Numbered from the stretch's first letter, positions 8,662 to 17,419 are shown. The stretch: 64,000 nt of DNA from Aeromicrobium massiliense JC14 (GCF_000312105.1 NZ_HE978637.1:888534-952533), one strand, 5' to 3'. Numbers and translations are program-made. The notes: generated from the sequence alone by a model not told the origin.

Positions 8662-9921
8662 GTGACGTCCTTCGCCGTGCCGGCCGCGATGTCGGCCTCC
8701 GACCAGAACCGCCGCCGTGGGCTGCGCCGCATGCGCATCGTGGCCACCGGCCTGCTGCTGCTCGCCGCCGTCGTCTACGTCGCCACCCACGGCCAGGACG
8801 GTTGGCAGGGATACGTGAACGCGGCCGCGGAGGCGGCCATGGTCGGCGCCGTGGCCGACTGGTTCGCGGTCACCGCGCTGTTCCGTCACCCGCTCGGTGT
8901 GCCGGTGCCGCACACGGCGATCATCCCGCGCAAGAAGCAGATGCTCGGCGAGAGCCTGCAGGAGTTCGTCACCGACAACTTCCTGCACGAGGACGTCGTC
9001 CGCGCCCGCCTGGCCGATGCCCGGGTCAGCGAGCGCGTCGGCGCCTGGCTCAGCGAGCCCGAGCACGCGCACCGACTCGTCCAGATCGGGTCACGGGTCA
9101 CGGCCGACGCGCTGGCCAGGGTCAAGCCCGACGACGTCAAGGCCGTCGTCGACGCCGCGATCGTGCCGCGGCTGCGCGAGGAGGAGCTCGGTCCGGTGGC
9201 CGGCCAGCTGCTCGAGTCCGTGCTGGCCGACGACGCCCACCGCGGCCTGGTCGACCTCGCGCTCGCCGAGCTGGAGCGCTGGCTCGTCGACCACGCCGGC
9301 GACGTCGCGGCGATCATCGAGCAGCGGGCCCCCGCCTGGACGCCCCAGTGGCTCGACCGGCGCGTCGCCGGCTGGGCGCAGGACCAGGCCCTGGAGTGGG
9401 TGCGCGACATCGTCCGCGACCCGCAGCACCGCGTGCGCCGGGCGCTGGACGGCTACCTGGCGACGCTCGCCGACGACCTGCAGCACGACCCGGCCACCCG
9501 CGAGCGGGCCGAGCGGCTCAAGGCCCGCGTGCTCGACCAGCCGCAGGTCACCGTCACCGCCGTCCGGCTGTGGGACGCCCTGCGCCGGGCCCTGGTCGAG
9601 GCGCTCGAGCAGCCGGACGGCCCGCTGCGCGCCCGGGCGGTCGCCGAGCTCACCGCGCTGGGGGAGCGGCTCAGCACCGACGCGGCCTTCGCCCAGCGGG
9701 CCGACGACCTGCTCGCCGACGGCGCCGCCTACGTCGTGGACCGCTACGGGCACGAGCTCGCCTCGGTCATCTCGGCGACGGTCGACCGCTGGGACGGGAA
9801 GGAGACGGCCGAGCGCATCGAGCTGCACGTCGGTCGCGACCTGCAGTTCATCCGGATCAACGGCACGGTGGTGGGCGGGCTCGTCGGTCTGCTCATCCAC
9901 GCGATCGGGTCGACGTTCTGA
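8662..9921 (+). CDS. DUF445 family membrane protein
   Basis: A 419-residue protein of the DUF445 (YjiN-like) family. An N-terminal membrane helix near residues 31-45 is followed by the conserved EAAMVGAVADWFAVTALFRHP stretch (shown here as the family marker; the key part is GAVADWFAV). A long soluble, helical, charged region comes next, and a short hydrophobic segment (VVGGLVGLLIHAIGS) ends the protein. The function is unknown in the literature I know. The GTG at 8662 is chosen because of its spacing to TACGGT; an in-frame ATG 11 codons later is a weaker alternative. It is divergent from the zinc peptidase operon and followed by a long non-coding region. Confidence 0.85.
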   Translation: MTSFAVPAAMSASDQNRRRGLRRMRIVATGLLLLAAVVYVATHGQDGWQGYVNAAAEAAMVGAVADWFAVTALFRHPLGVPVPHTAIIPRKKQMLGESLQEFVTDNFLHEDVVRARLADARVSERVGAWLSEPEHAHRLVQIGSRVTADALARVKPDDVKAVVDAAIVPRLREEELGPVAGQLLESVLADDAHRGLVDLALAELERWLVDHAGDVAAIIEQRAPAWTPQWLDRRVAGWAQDQALEWVRDIVRDPQHRVRRALDGYLATLADDLQHDPATRERAERLKARVLDQPQVTVTAVRLWDALRRALVEALEQPDGPLRARAVAELTALGERLSTDAAFAQRADDLLADGAAYVVDRYGHELASVISATVDRWDGKETAERIELHVGRDLQFIRINGTVVGGLVGLLIHAIGSTF

Positions 9922-9930
9922 TCGTCCCCA

Positions 9931-10002
9931 CCTGTGGACGGACCTGTGGGTGGAGCGTGCACAACCGGGTCCTGCCTGTGGGCGGCGAGCGCCAGCCTGT
10001 GG
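9931..10002 (+). repeat. Four CCTGTGG heptamers
   Basis: CCTGTGG occurs at 9931, 9943, 9975 and 9996, all on one strand, just after the DUF445 stop codon. Spacing is irregular (12, 32 and 21). The first copy (TGTGGAC) resembles part of a DnaA box, but the others do not extend the match. Function unknown. Confidence 0.5.
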
Positions 10003-10036
10003 GCGTCCGGTGGACCGGCGTCCGGTCTCCGCCTTT

Positions 10037-10274
10037 CTTCGGCAAACTGCTTGCGCCGGAGGGTGCCCGGCCCCTAGAAAGGAACCACGCTCCGGTCCGC
10101 CGGAGCGCGTAGGCAGCGGGGACATCGCATCCCAGTCGCCACGGTTTTGCCCCCTGACGCGCGCCGCCGGTGATGCGGACGGTCGGGACCGATGACAGCC
10201 GCTGCCGGATCCGGGCGAGAGACATCACGCTCGCTCGTGACGGGGCCCCGAGAGCTCATACCTCCCGGGGCCCC
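10037..10274 (+). other. Hairpin-rich non-coding region upstream of tRNA-Leu
   Basis: The gap from 9922 to 10375 has no convincing coding frame. It holds several hairpins: 10037-10061 (7 bp with one wobble pair), 10088-10107 (8 bp around a TCCG tetraloop) and 10242-10274 (9 bp of G and C only around 15 bases). CCGGATCCGG at 10205-10214 is a short palindrome. The last hairpin has no T-run. The region could be a structured RNA, a long leader or a terminator cluster for the DUF445 gene. I cannot match it to a known RNA family. Confidence 0.35.
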
Positions 10275-10310
10275 TCCGTCGTCCTGGGGACGCGTGAGGG
10301 GGACCCGGGT

Positions 10311-10340
10311 TTGGGAGCCCCGAGCGAGGTTTGGTAGTCT
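10311..10340 (+). promoter_or_regulatory. tRNA-Leu promoter
   Basis: TTGGGA (10311-10316), an 18-base spacer and TAGTCT (10335-10340) form a good housekeeping-type promoter. It ends 35 bases before the mature tRNA. Confidence 0.55.
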
Positions 10341-10375
10341 TCGGGAGTTGTCACAGCGGGTTCGCAAGAGCCCGA

Positions 10376-10460
10376 GTCCGGGTGGCGGAATAGGTAGACG
10401 CGCTAGCTTGAGGTGCTAGTGCCCGTATAGGGCATGGGGGTTCAAGTCCCCCCTCGGACA
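10376..10460 (+). tRNA. tRNA-Leu, anticodon GAG
   Basis: The 85-base sequence folds as a class II tRNA. The acceptor stem GTCCGGG (10376-10382) pairs with CTCGGAC (10453-10459), with one G-T pair. The anticodon stem CTAGC/GCTAG encloses loop TTGAGGT, giving anticodon GAG (10410-10412), which reads CUC and CUU. A long variable arm follows, then a T arm with GGGGG/CCCCC around TTCAAGT. A discriminator A is at 10460, and the CCA end is not encoded. A promoter lies upstream and an intrinsic terminator six bases downstream, so the gene is a single-tRNA unit. Confidence 0.97.
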
Positions 10461-10465
10461 CAGCA

Positions 10466-10504
10466 GAGCAGGTCCCCGATCATCGGGGGCCTGCTCTTTT
10501 CTTT
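10466..10504 (+). terminator. Intrinsic terminator after tRNA-Leu
   Basis: A 15-bp stem (GAGCAGG, one T-G pair, CCCCGAT) closes on a single-base loop and is followed by TTTTCTTT. It is the only classical stem plus T-run terminator I see in the window. Confidence 0.9.
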
Positions 10505-10518
10505 CCCCGCGAGGGGCC

Positions 10519-11187
10519 TCAGCCGCGCGACGCCAGCAGGCCCGCCACCATGGCCCGCAGGCCCACGGCGAAGGCGGCGTCCGCGCTGCGCTTCCCGGTC
10601 GCCCGCTGCGCGCCTACCGCGTCCTCGAACTGCGGCAGGGTGCCGGCGTGCTCGCCGGGGTCGAAGATGTCCGCCGGCGCCGTCGCGTCGAGCGCGGAGC
10701 CGAAGACGAAGGACTCCAGCGCGACGATGGCGGGAACGATCGCCTCCCGCGGCCACCCGGCCCGGACGAACCCGGCGGTGACCGACTCGTACATCTCGAG
10801 CAGACGTCGTGAGCTCGAGACCGGCATGACCGCGATGAGCGGGATCAGCGGCGCGTGGTCGGCGAACACGTCGCGGTAGGTCTGAGCCCAGCGCACGAGC
10901 GCCTCGTCGAGCGGACGGGTGGCGAACAGCGAGTGGTCCACGCCGTCCATCACCAGCTCCTGGATCCACTGCAGCAGCTCCTGCTTGGAGCCGACGTGGT
11001 TGTAGAGCGCGGACGGGGCGACGTCCAGCGCCCTCGCGACCGCCGACATGGTGAGGCCGGCGTACCCGTGGGCCGACACGACGTCCAGCGCGGCCCGCGC
11101 GATGAGCCGGCGGTCGAGCACGCCGGACGCCGGCCGTCCGGCTCGACGCCGACGTGCCGGAGCCGGACCGGTGGTGGGCTGGCTCAC
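10519..11187 (-). CDS. TetR family regulator, likely of the putrescine genes
   Basis: This 222-residue protein has an N-terminal helix-turn-helix (about residues 26-70, ending in VAPSALYNHVGSKQELL) and a helical C-terminal ligand domain of the TetR_C type. The GTG at 11187 follows an AGGAGG Shine-Dalgarno on the minus strand. The gene is divergent from the putrescine oxidase gene, and the 106-base gap holds a perfect 8+5+8 inverted repeat, the likely operator. By analogy with similar divergent pairs it would repress the oxidase-UspA-permease operon and perhaps itself, with a polyamine or aldehyde as inducer. That is inference. Confidence 0.85.
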   Translation of the reverse strand: MSQPTTGPAPARRRRAGRPASGVLDRRLIARAALDVVSAHGYAGLTMSAVARALDVAPSALYNHVGSKQELLQWIQELVMDGVDHSLFATRPLDEALVRWAQTYRDVFADHAPLIPLIAVMPVSSSRRLLEMYESVTAGFVRAGWPREAIVPAIVALESFVFGSALDATAPADIFDPGEHAGTLPQFEDAVGAQRATGKRSADAAFAVGLRAMVAGLLASRG

Positions 11188-11249
11188 GGTCGCCTCCTGA
11201 CGGGGATGTGCGTGATGCGGGACACGTCGGCTACTATCGCAGGCGCAGT

Positions 11250-11270
11250 TAAATGAATCCAGTTCATTTA
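11250..11270. promoter_or_regulatory. 21-bp palindromic operator
   Basis: TAAATGAA and TTCATTTA form a perfect inverted repeat around TCCAG, in unusually AT-rich DNA for this genome. It lies between the TetR gene and the putrescine oxidase gene and 24 bases before the oxidase start. A TACTAT hexamer at 11232-11237 would place the operator over the start of transcription. Confidence 0.8.
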
Positions 11271-11293
11271 GATCCTCCCAGGAAGAAGGCATC

Positions 11294-12718
11294 ATGCGAT
11301 TCCTCGAGCGCGACGTCGTCGTGGTCGGCGCCGGCCCGTCCGGTCTCACCGCGGCCCATGAGCTGCGCAAGGCGGGACGGACGGTGGCGGTGCTCGAGGC
11401 CCGCGACCGCGTCGGCGGCCGGACGTGGACCGAGCGGATGGACGGCGCGACGATCGAGATCGGCGGCCAGTGGGTCTCGCCGGACCAGACCGCGCTGTAC
11501 TCGCTGATCGACGAGCTCGGCCTGGAGACGTTCGAGCGCTACCGCGAGGGCGCGTCGGTCTACGTCGCCGCGGACGGCACCCGCACGGTCTTCACCGGGG
11601 ACGACTTCCCGCTGGCCGACCCGACGGTCGCGCAGATGCGGTCCCTCGTCGCGGCGATCGACGCCGTCGTCGCCGAGGTCGACCCCGACGCGCCCTGGGA
11701 CCACCCCCGCGCCGAGGAGCTCGACCGCATCTCCTTCCACGACTGGCTGCGGACGCTCTCGCCCGACGAGGAGGCGTGCGCCAACGTCGCGCCGTTCATC
11801 GCCGGCGGCATGCTGACCAAGCCGGCCTACGCCTTCTCGGCGCTGCAGGCGCTGCTCATGGCGGCGTCCGCCGGGTCGTTCTCGAACCTCGTGGACGAGG
11901 ACTTCATCCTCGACCGCCGTGTGGTCGGCACGATGCAGGGCGTGTCCCTGGCGCTGGCCGAGCGCCTGGGCGACGACGTCCACCTCGCGAACCCCGTGCT
12001 GCGGCTCGAGTGGTCCGAGGACGGCGTCGTGGCGCACGGCGCGGACGTGACGGTGAAGGCTCGCAAGGTCGTGCTCGCGGTGCCGCCGAACCTGTACTCG
12101 CGCATCTCCTACGACCCGCCGCTGCCTCGCCGCCAGCACGTGACGCACCAGCACCAGTCGATGGGCCTGGTCATCAAGATCCACGCCGTCTACGACCGCC
12201 CGTTCTGGCGCGAGCAGGGCCTGTCGGGCACGGGCTTCGCCCCGGCCGGCGTGGTGAGCGAGGTCTACGACAACACCTACGTCGGCGAGTCCACCGGCAC
12301 GCTCGTCGGGTTCATCTCCGACCTGCGCGCCGACGAGATGTTCGCGCTGGCGCCCGAGGACCGCAAGGCCGCCGTGCTGCGGAGCGTCGCCTCGTTCCTG
12401 GGTGACGAGGCCCTCGACCCGGTCGTCTACTACGAGTCCGACTTCGCCTCCGAGGAGTGGACGCGCGGCGCCTACGCCACCAGCTACGACCTGGGCGGGC
12501 TCCACCGGTTCGGTCCCGACCAGCACCAGAACGTCGGTCCGATCTACTTCTCCTCGTCCGACCTGGCCGGCGAGGGGTACCAGCACGTCGACGGCGCCGT
12601 CCGCATGGGCCGGCGCACCGCGGCGCGCATCGTCGCGGCGCTGGACGGCACCACGCCCGACCCGGACCTCGACGGCGCCACCTCGCCGTTCGGTGCCCTC
12701 ACCTCGAAGGGGGCCTGA
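11294..12718 (+). CDS. puo: Putrescine oxidase-like flavin monoamine oxidase
   Basis: A 474-residue FAD amine oxidase. The N-terminal Rossmann motif GAGPSGLTAAHELRKAG begins near residue 11, followed by RDRVGGRTW. The C-terminal FAD motif region EGYQHVDGAVRMGR is intact. Blocks such as IEIGGQWVSPDQT, FIAGGMLTKPAYAFSALQA, AASAGSFSNL and LPRRQHVTHQHQSMGL closely resemble, from memory, Rhodococcus putrescine oxidase. It would oxidise putrescine to 4-aminobutanal with release of ammonia and peroxide. An AGGAAGAAGG ribosome site precedes the ATG. The downstream APC permease and the upstream TetR operator support a polyamine uptake and breakdown unit. Other primary amines remain possible substrates. 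Confidence 0.88.
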   Translation: MRFLERDVVVVGAGPSGLTAAHELRKAGRTVAVLEARDRVGGRTWTERMDGATIEIGGQWVSPDQTALYSLIDELGLETFERYREGASVYVAADGTRTVFTGDDFPLADPTVAQMRSLVAAIDAVVAEVDPDAPWDHPRAEELDRISFHDWLRTLSPDEEACANVAPFIAGGMLTKPAYAFSALQALLMAASAGSFSNLVDEDFILDRRVVGTMQGVSLALAERLGDDVHLANPVLRLEWSEDGVVAHGADVTVKARKVVLAVPPNLYSRISYDPPLPRRQHVTHQHQSMGLVIKIHAVYDRPFWREQGLSGTGFAPAGVVSEVYDNTYVGESTGTLVGFISDLRADEMFALAPEDRKAAVLRSVASFLGDEALDPVVYYESDFASEEWTRGAYATSYDLGGLHRFGPDQHQNVGPIYFSSSDLAGEGYQHVDGAVRMGRRTAARIVAALDGTTPDPDLDGATSPFGALTSKGA

Positions 12719-12720
12719 CC

Positions 12721-13596
12721 ATGCGTTGGCTCGTCGGGTACACCGCGGACGACCGCGGCGCCGAGGCGATCGCCCTGGCCTGCGCGCTCGGCGGACCCGG
12801 CGCCCACCTGGACCTGGCCATCGTGCTGCCCGAGCACACTCCGTTCTCGGCCGTCTACCCCGGCAGCGACCACGGGTACTCCTCCGTGCTGGCCGACCAG
12901 GTCGACGCCTGGGCCGAGGAGGCGCTGGCCCTGGTGCCCGAGGGGTTCAGCGCCCGGGTCATGGCCCGCGCGGTCTCCTCGCCGGCCGAGGGACTCGTCG
13001 CGATGGCCCAGGAGACCGGCGCGCAGGCGATCGTCCTCGGCGGACGCAAGCGTCACGTCGCCGGGTTCTTCGCGCCCGGTGCCGTCGCCAGCGCCCTGCT
13101 GCACTCCTCGCCGATCCCCGTCGCCATGGGCTCCCCGGAGGCGGTCGCCTCGTTGGAGCAGGCCCAGGGACGGCTGGAGCGGTACACCGTCCTGGTCGGG
13201 AACCGGCCCGGCCACAAGGCGCTGCTGCGCTTCGCCGCCGAGTCGGCCGCTGCCCAGGGACTTCCCCTGCGCATCGTCTCCCTGCTGGCCCAGGACGAGC
13301 TGCCGGACGGTTCCGCGACCGTCGCGGAGCTCGTGGCCGCCGAGCGGGCCCGGGTCGCCGAGCTCGTCGCGGAGCTCGGGATCGACGCCGAGGTCACCGT
13401 GGCGTCCGGCAGCAGCATCGACGACGCCGTCGCCGAGCTGACCTGGAAGCCCGGGGAGATCGCCGTCGTCGGGTCCAGCCGGCTGGCGCGCAAGCGTCGT
13501 CTGTTCCTCGGCGCCACCGCCCAGCGGGTGCTGCGCACCCTGCCGGTCCCGCTGATGGTCGTCCCCAAGAGCTACAAGACCCCCACCTCGTCGTAG
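12721..13596 (+). CDS. Universal stress protein with two UspA domains
   Basis: A 291-residue tandem UspA protein, with domains at about residues 1-145 and 155-288. The first domain has lost the usual Gly-rich ATP loop: it reads LGGRKRHVAGFF. The second ends VVGSSRLARKRRLFLGATAQRVL, which keeps part of it. The ATG lies two bases after the oxidase stop, so the two genes are co-translated. Usp proteins bind nucleotides and modulate partner proteins. Its position between a polyamine oxidase and an amino acid/polyamine permease suggests tuning of transport or metabolism. Function beyond the family is not evident. Confidence 0.87.
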   Translation: MRWLVGYTADDRGAEAIALACALGGPGAHLDLAIVLPEHTPFSAVYPGSDHGYSSVLADQVDAWAEEALALVPEGFSARVMARAVSSPAEGLVAMAQETGAQAIVLGGRKRHVAGFFAPGAVASALLHSSPIPVAMGSPEAVASLEQAQGRLERYTVLVGNRPGHKALLRFAAESAAAQGLPLRIVSLLAQDELPDGSATVAELVAAERARVAELVAELGIDAEVTVASGSSIDDAVAELTWKPGEIAVVGSSRLARKRRLFLGATAQRVLRTLPVPLMVVPKSYKTPTSS

Positions 13597-13654
13597 CAGC
13601 ACCCACCCCAGGGCGCCGTCGACGTACGACGCCTCGGAGCGAAGGATCACCGAC

Positions 13655-15178
13655 ATGAGTCGTGCAGACAGCACCCTCGAGCCCGCCCCGCCGTCCGAGA
13701 CCGGCCTGAGCAGCAAGGGCCTCAGCACCGGCACCGTCGGCGTGCTCGGCGCGGTCGTCATCGGCATCTCGTGCATCGCGCCGGCGTACACCCTGACCGC
13801 GGCCCTCGGCCCGACGGTGGCCGAGGTCGGGACCCAGCTGCCCGCCGTCTTCATCGCCGGGTTCCTGCCGATGCTGCTGGTCGCACTGGGCTACCGCGAG
13901 CTCAACCGTGCGATGCCCGACTCGGGCACGTCGTTCACCTGGGCCACGCGCGCGTTCGGGCCGTGGATCGGCTGGATGGGCGGCTGGGGCCTGATCGCCG
14001 CCACGATCATCGTGCTGTCGAACCTGGCGGCGGTGGCGGTGGACTTCTTCTACATCATGCTCGGGCAGGTCACGGGGAACGACGACCTCGCCGACCTGAC
14101 CACGAACCTGTGGATCAACATCCCGACCACGCTCGTGTTCATCGCCGCCGCCTGCTGGATCTCCTACCGCGGCATGGAGGCGACCAAGGCGTTCCAGTAC
14201 GTCCTGGTGACGTTCCAGGTGGTGGTGCTCACCTGGTTCGCCGTGTCGGCGTTCGTCCACGTGAACAACGGCACGGCCTTCGACGCCACGCCGGTCTCCC
14301 TGGAGTGGTTCGACCCGACGGCGATCGAGTCGTTCGGCGCCTTCGCCGCCGGCGTCTCGCTGTCGATCTTTATCTTCTGGGGCTGGGACGTGACGCTCAC
14401 GATGAACGAGGAGACCACGGACCCCGAGAAGGTCCCGGGCCGCGCCGCGACCCTGACGGTGCTGGTCATCATGGCGATCTACATGCTGTGCTCGGTGGCG
14501 GTCATCGCCTACGCGGGCATCGGCACGACGGGTCTGGGCGCGGGGAACCCCGACAACCAGGAGTCGATGTTCGCCGTCCTGGCCGAGCCGATCATGGGGC
14601 CGTTCGCGATCCTCATGTCGCTCGCGATCCTGTCGTCGTCGGCCGCGTCGCTGCAGTCGACCCTCGTCTCGCCGGCCCGCACGATGCTGGCCATGAGCCA
14701 CTACAAGGCGCTGCCGTCCGGCCTGTCCCGCATCTCGCCGCGCTTCATGTCGCCGTCGGTCGCGACGATCACCGCCGGCGCGACGGCGGGCGGGTTCTAC
14801 GTCATCACCCGCCTGCTCAGCGAGAACGCGCTGTGGGACACGATCACCGCGCTGGGCCTGATGATCTGCTTCTACTACGGCGTGACCGCGCTGGCGTGCG
14901 TCTGGTACTTCCGTCGCGAGGCGTTCTCCTCGGCGCGCAGCTTCGCCTTCAAGCTGCTCGCGCCGCTGCTCGGCGGCCTCATCCTCCTGGTGATGTTCGT
15001 CAGCACTGCCCGCGACTCGATGGACCCCGGGTACGGCTCGGGCTCGAGCGTCCTCGGCATCGGCACGGTCTTCGTCCTCGGCGCTGCAGTGCTGCTGCTG
15101 GGGGTCGTGATCATGGTCGTGATGCGCGTCCTCCAGCCCGGGTTCTTCCGCGGCGAGACCATCAAGCGACTGCGCTAG
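13655..15178 (+). CDS. APC superfamily permease, likely putrescine/amino acid transporter
   Basis: A 507-residue permease with about 12 membrane helices. The first helix carries the APC signature VIGISCIAPAYTLTAALGP, which includes the substrate-backbone binding Gly-Ile-Ser bend. The loop after helix 2 (GYRELNRAMPDSGTSFTWATR, key part NRAMPDSG) is typical of amino acid/polyamine members. It is third in the operon behind putrescine oxidase and the UspA protein, so polyamine import is the most economical role. AGCGAAGGA before the ATG is the ribosome site. A hairpin follows the stop codon. Confidence 0.87.
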   Translation: MSRADSTLEPAPPSETGLSSKGLSTGTVGVLGAVVIGISCIAPAYTLTAALGPTVAEVGTQLPAVFIAGFLPMLLVALGYRELNRAMPDSGTSFTWATRAFGPWIGWMGGWGLIAATIIVLSNLAAVAVDFFYIMLGQVTGNDDLADLTTNLWINIPTTLVFIAAACWISYRGMEATKAFQYVLVTFQVVVLTWFAVSAFVHVNNGTAFDATPVSLEWFDPTAIESFGAFAAGVSLSIFIFWGWDVTLTMNEETTDPEKVPGRAATLTVLVIMAIYMLCSVAVIAYAGIGTTGLGAGNPDNQESMFAVLAEPIMGPFAILMSLAILSSSAASLQSTLVSPARTMLAMSHYKALPSGLSRISPRFMSPSVATITAGATAGGFYVITRLLSENALWDTITALGLMICFYYGVTALACVWYFRREAFSSARSFAFKLLAPLLGGLILLVMFVSTARDSMDPGYGSGSSVLGIGTVFVLGAAVLLLGVVIMVVMRVLQPGFFRGETIKRLR

Positions 15179-15213
15179 CCGGACGGCCGAGCCCGCCCGG
15201 GCACGGACGGCGC

Positions 15214-15245
15214 GAGCCCCGGACCCCTCGTGGGGGCCGGGGCTC
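15214..15245 (+). terminator. Hairpin terminator after the APC permease
   Basis: A 14-base stem with one A-G mismatch (15214-15227 with 15232-15245) closes on TCGT. There is no T-run; it probably ends the putrescine operon. Confidence 0.65.
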
Positions 15246-15353
15246 CGTCGTTCGACCCGGACGTGCCTAGCCCGTCCGGGTGGTTCCGTGCCAAACCGGT
15301 CCGCCACCGGTGCCGACCTGGCACGCTGGCCGTACTCTCCGGGGAGGTCGAGC

Positions 15354-16532
15354 GTGGAAGCACTGGACATCGCGTCGCTGCGCATCAGCCTGGGCGTGGT
15401 CGTCCTGGCCGCCCTGGTGCTGTTCTACGTCGTCACCTACCGGGTGACGCGCGCCGCCTACGCCGCCCTGTGGTGCCTGGCGCTGCTGTCCATCGTGCTG
15501 GGCACGACGCTCCTCCTGGGCGTCGGAACGTCCGCCCAGGCGCTGGTGCTGCCGCCGGCGAACGCGCTGCTGCTCGGCGGCGCGATCGCGCTGTACGCCG
15601 GCGTCCGCCTCGTCGACGGCCTCACGGCGTCCTGGACCCTGGTGGTCCCGCCCGTGCTCGTCGCCGCCGTGACCGCCGCGGACGAGCCCGGAACGAAGGT
15701 CTGGGCGGGGGACTGGCTCTACCTCCCGCTGCTCGGCCTCGCCACCGGCGCGACCGCCGTGCACCTGTGGACCACCACCGGCCCCCGTGCGGGCCTGCGC
15801 CGGGCGCTCGCCTGCGCGATCGCCGTGGAGTCCGCGTTCTACCTCGTCCGTACGGTCTCGTTCCTGACGATGGGCCCGCAGGACGAGCGGTACGAGGTCC
15901 TGTTCGGTCCGGTGCCCGCCACGCTGGTCAACCTGGCCGTGCTCGTCGGCGGCGTGCTCGGCATGACCGCCCTGTCGACCGAGCAGCAGGTGCGCGAGCT
16001 ACGCAGCCAGGCCACGCGCGACGGCCTGACCCAGCTGCTCAACCGCGCCGAGTTCGACCGTCGTGCGTCGATCGCCGTCGAGCGCATGCGCCGCGGCGGC
16101 ATGCCCGGCACCCTCGTCATCGCCGACCTCGACCACTTCAAGGCGGTCAACGACACCTGGGGCCACGAGGAGGGTAACCGGGTGTTGTGCGCGTTCGCCG
16201 ACGCCTGCCGCTCCGTGGTGCGGGCCTCCGACCTGGTGGCGCGGATCGGCGGCGAGGAGTTCGTCCTGCTGCTGCCCGGCTCGTCGCCGAAGGACGCCGA
16301 GCGCGTCGTCCGTGAGCTGCGGGCGCGGTTGTGCGCCCTGCCGATGCCCGACCCGGCCCTGCAGGTGACTGCGAGCTACGGCGTCGTGTCGACCACCGCC
16401 CACCGCGGGCTCCCGGCCGTGGTCGCCGCGGCCGACGCCGCGCTGTACCGGGCGAAGCGGGCCGGCCGCGACCGGCTCGGTCACGCCGACGCCGCCGATC
16501 GCACCCCCGGCGAGCTCGTCGAGCTGGCTTAG
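15354..16532 (+). CDS. Membrane-bound diguanylate cyclase (GGDEF), copy 1
   Basis: At 392 residues it has six to seven hydrophobic segments (residues 10-205) and then a complete GGDEF domain (220-385). The active site GGEEF lies at 299-303. RASD at 290-293, five residues before it, is an inhibitory I-site, so product feedback is expected. DLDHFKAVND holds the metal ligand Asp. It makes cyclic di-GMP from two GTP. The GTG at 15354 follows GGGGAGG and aligns with the start of the paralogue at 17646; an in-frame upstream ATG lacks family similarity. The stop overlaps the convergent patatin gene by four bases. Confidence 0.93.
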   Translation: MEALDIASLRISLGVVVLAALVLFYVVTYRVTRAAYAALWCLALLSIVLGTTLLLGVGTSAQALVLPPANALLLGGAIALYAGVRLVDGLTASWTLVVPPVLVAAVTAADEPGTKVWAGDWLYLPLLGLATGATAVHLWTTTGPRAGLRRALACAIAVESAFYLVRTVSFLTMGPQDERYEVLFGPVPATLVNLAVLVGGVLGMTALSTEQQVRELRSQATRDGLTQLLNRAEFDRRASIAVERMRRGGMPGTLVIADLDHFKAVNDTWGHEEGNRVLCAFADACRSVVRASDLVARIGGEEFVLLLPGSSPKDAERVVRELRARLCALPMPDPALQVTASYGVVSTTAHRGLPAVVAAADAALYRAKRAGRDRLGHADAADRTPGELVELA

Positions 16533-17419
16533 GCCACCTGCTCGCGCGAGCGGCGACGCAGCCCGGGCAGCAGCCGCAGGCGCGGCACCTCGGCCGACTC
16601 GGCCGCCACGGTGTCGAGCACGGCGGCAGCAGCCTCGTGCCCGGCCTCGACGAGCGCGTCGGTCTGGGTGAAGTCGGTCATCGGCACGTCCAGCTCGGGG
16701 AAGGTGAGCTGCACGACGCGGGTCTGCGGGCCCAGGTCGACGACGGGTCGCAGGCGCATCGACGCGCCCAGCGACATGATCAGCACGTCGATCGGGTTGC
16801 GCGGCGCCCGCGCCCGCACCGGCGGGCTGACGTTGAGCACGTAGACGGTCGTGGGCTCCAGGTCGACGGCACCGGCGAGCGGCACGTTGTCGGTGATGCC
16901 GCCGTCGACATGGATGGACTCCTCGCCGGTCAGCGGGCTGCTGAGCCGTACGGGCGGGAACACCGCCGGCAGGGCGGTGGACGCCAGCAGGACGTCCCGC
17001 AGCGCGCCGGAGTCGTGGTACGACGGCAGGCCCGAGCCGAGCTCGGAGGTCACGATGCGCACGGGGGTGGGCAGGTCCTCGACCCGCTCGAACGGCACCC
17101 AGTCGTCGATCAGGCCGGCCAGGTTCGCGTTGTCGTACAGGTACGGCCGCCGGCGCATCAGGTGACGTACGCGGGTGAGGGTGCCGCCGGGGAAGATCGT
17201 GCCGCCGCTGAGCCCGCGCCATCCCTCGTGCAGCTCGTCGACCCGGGCCGGCGTCGGGTCGCAGGACACGAAGGCGGCGTTGAGCGCGCCCACGGACGTG
17301 CCGACCAGGTGGTCGGGGACGATGTCGCGCTCGAGCAGGGCCCGCAGCATGCCGATCTGCGCGGCGCCGCGCGAGGCCCCGCCCGACAGCACCATCACGG
17401 TCCGGCCCTGCTCCGTCAT
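16529..17419 (-). CDS. Patatin-like phospholipase
   Basis: A 296-residue patatin-type acyl hydrolase with the full Ser-Asp dyad. GGASRG at 13-18 forms the oxyanion hole, GTSVG has nucleophile Ser42, and the DGG of HVDGGITDN supplies the Asp. No signal peptide is visible, so it may act on the inner face of the membrane. The ATG follows GAGGAGG. It lies between two diguanylate cyclase genes, convergent with one and divergent from the other. A role in lipid turnover linked to that signal is speculative. Confidence 0.9.
   Translation of the reverse strand: MTEQGRTVMVLSGGASRGAAQIGMLRALLERDIVPDHLVGTSVGALNAAFVSCDPTPARVDELHEGWRGLSGGTIFPGGTLTRVRHLMRRRPYLYDNANLAGLIDDWVPFERVEDLPTPVRIVTSELGSGLPSYHDSGALRDVLLASTALPAVFPPVRLSSPLTGEESIHVDGGITDNVPLAGAVDLEPTTVYVLNVSPPVRARAPRNPIDVLIMSLGASMRLRPVVDLGPQTRVVQLTFPELDVPMTDFTQTDALVEAGHEAAAAVLDTVAAESAEVPRLRLLPGLRRRSREQVA

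Noticed and set aside
9931-9940. DnaA box or replication origin
   Set aside because: Only one of the CCTGTGG copies extends to TGTGGAC, no AT-rich region is present, and no dnaA or dnaN lies nearby.
10074-10367. Minus-strand 97-residue ORF in the tRNA upstream gap
   Set aside because: No domain, it crosses the tRNA promoter and hairpins, and it has poor codon periodicity.
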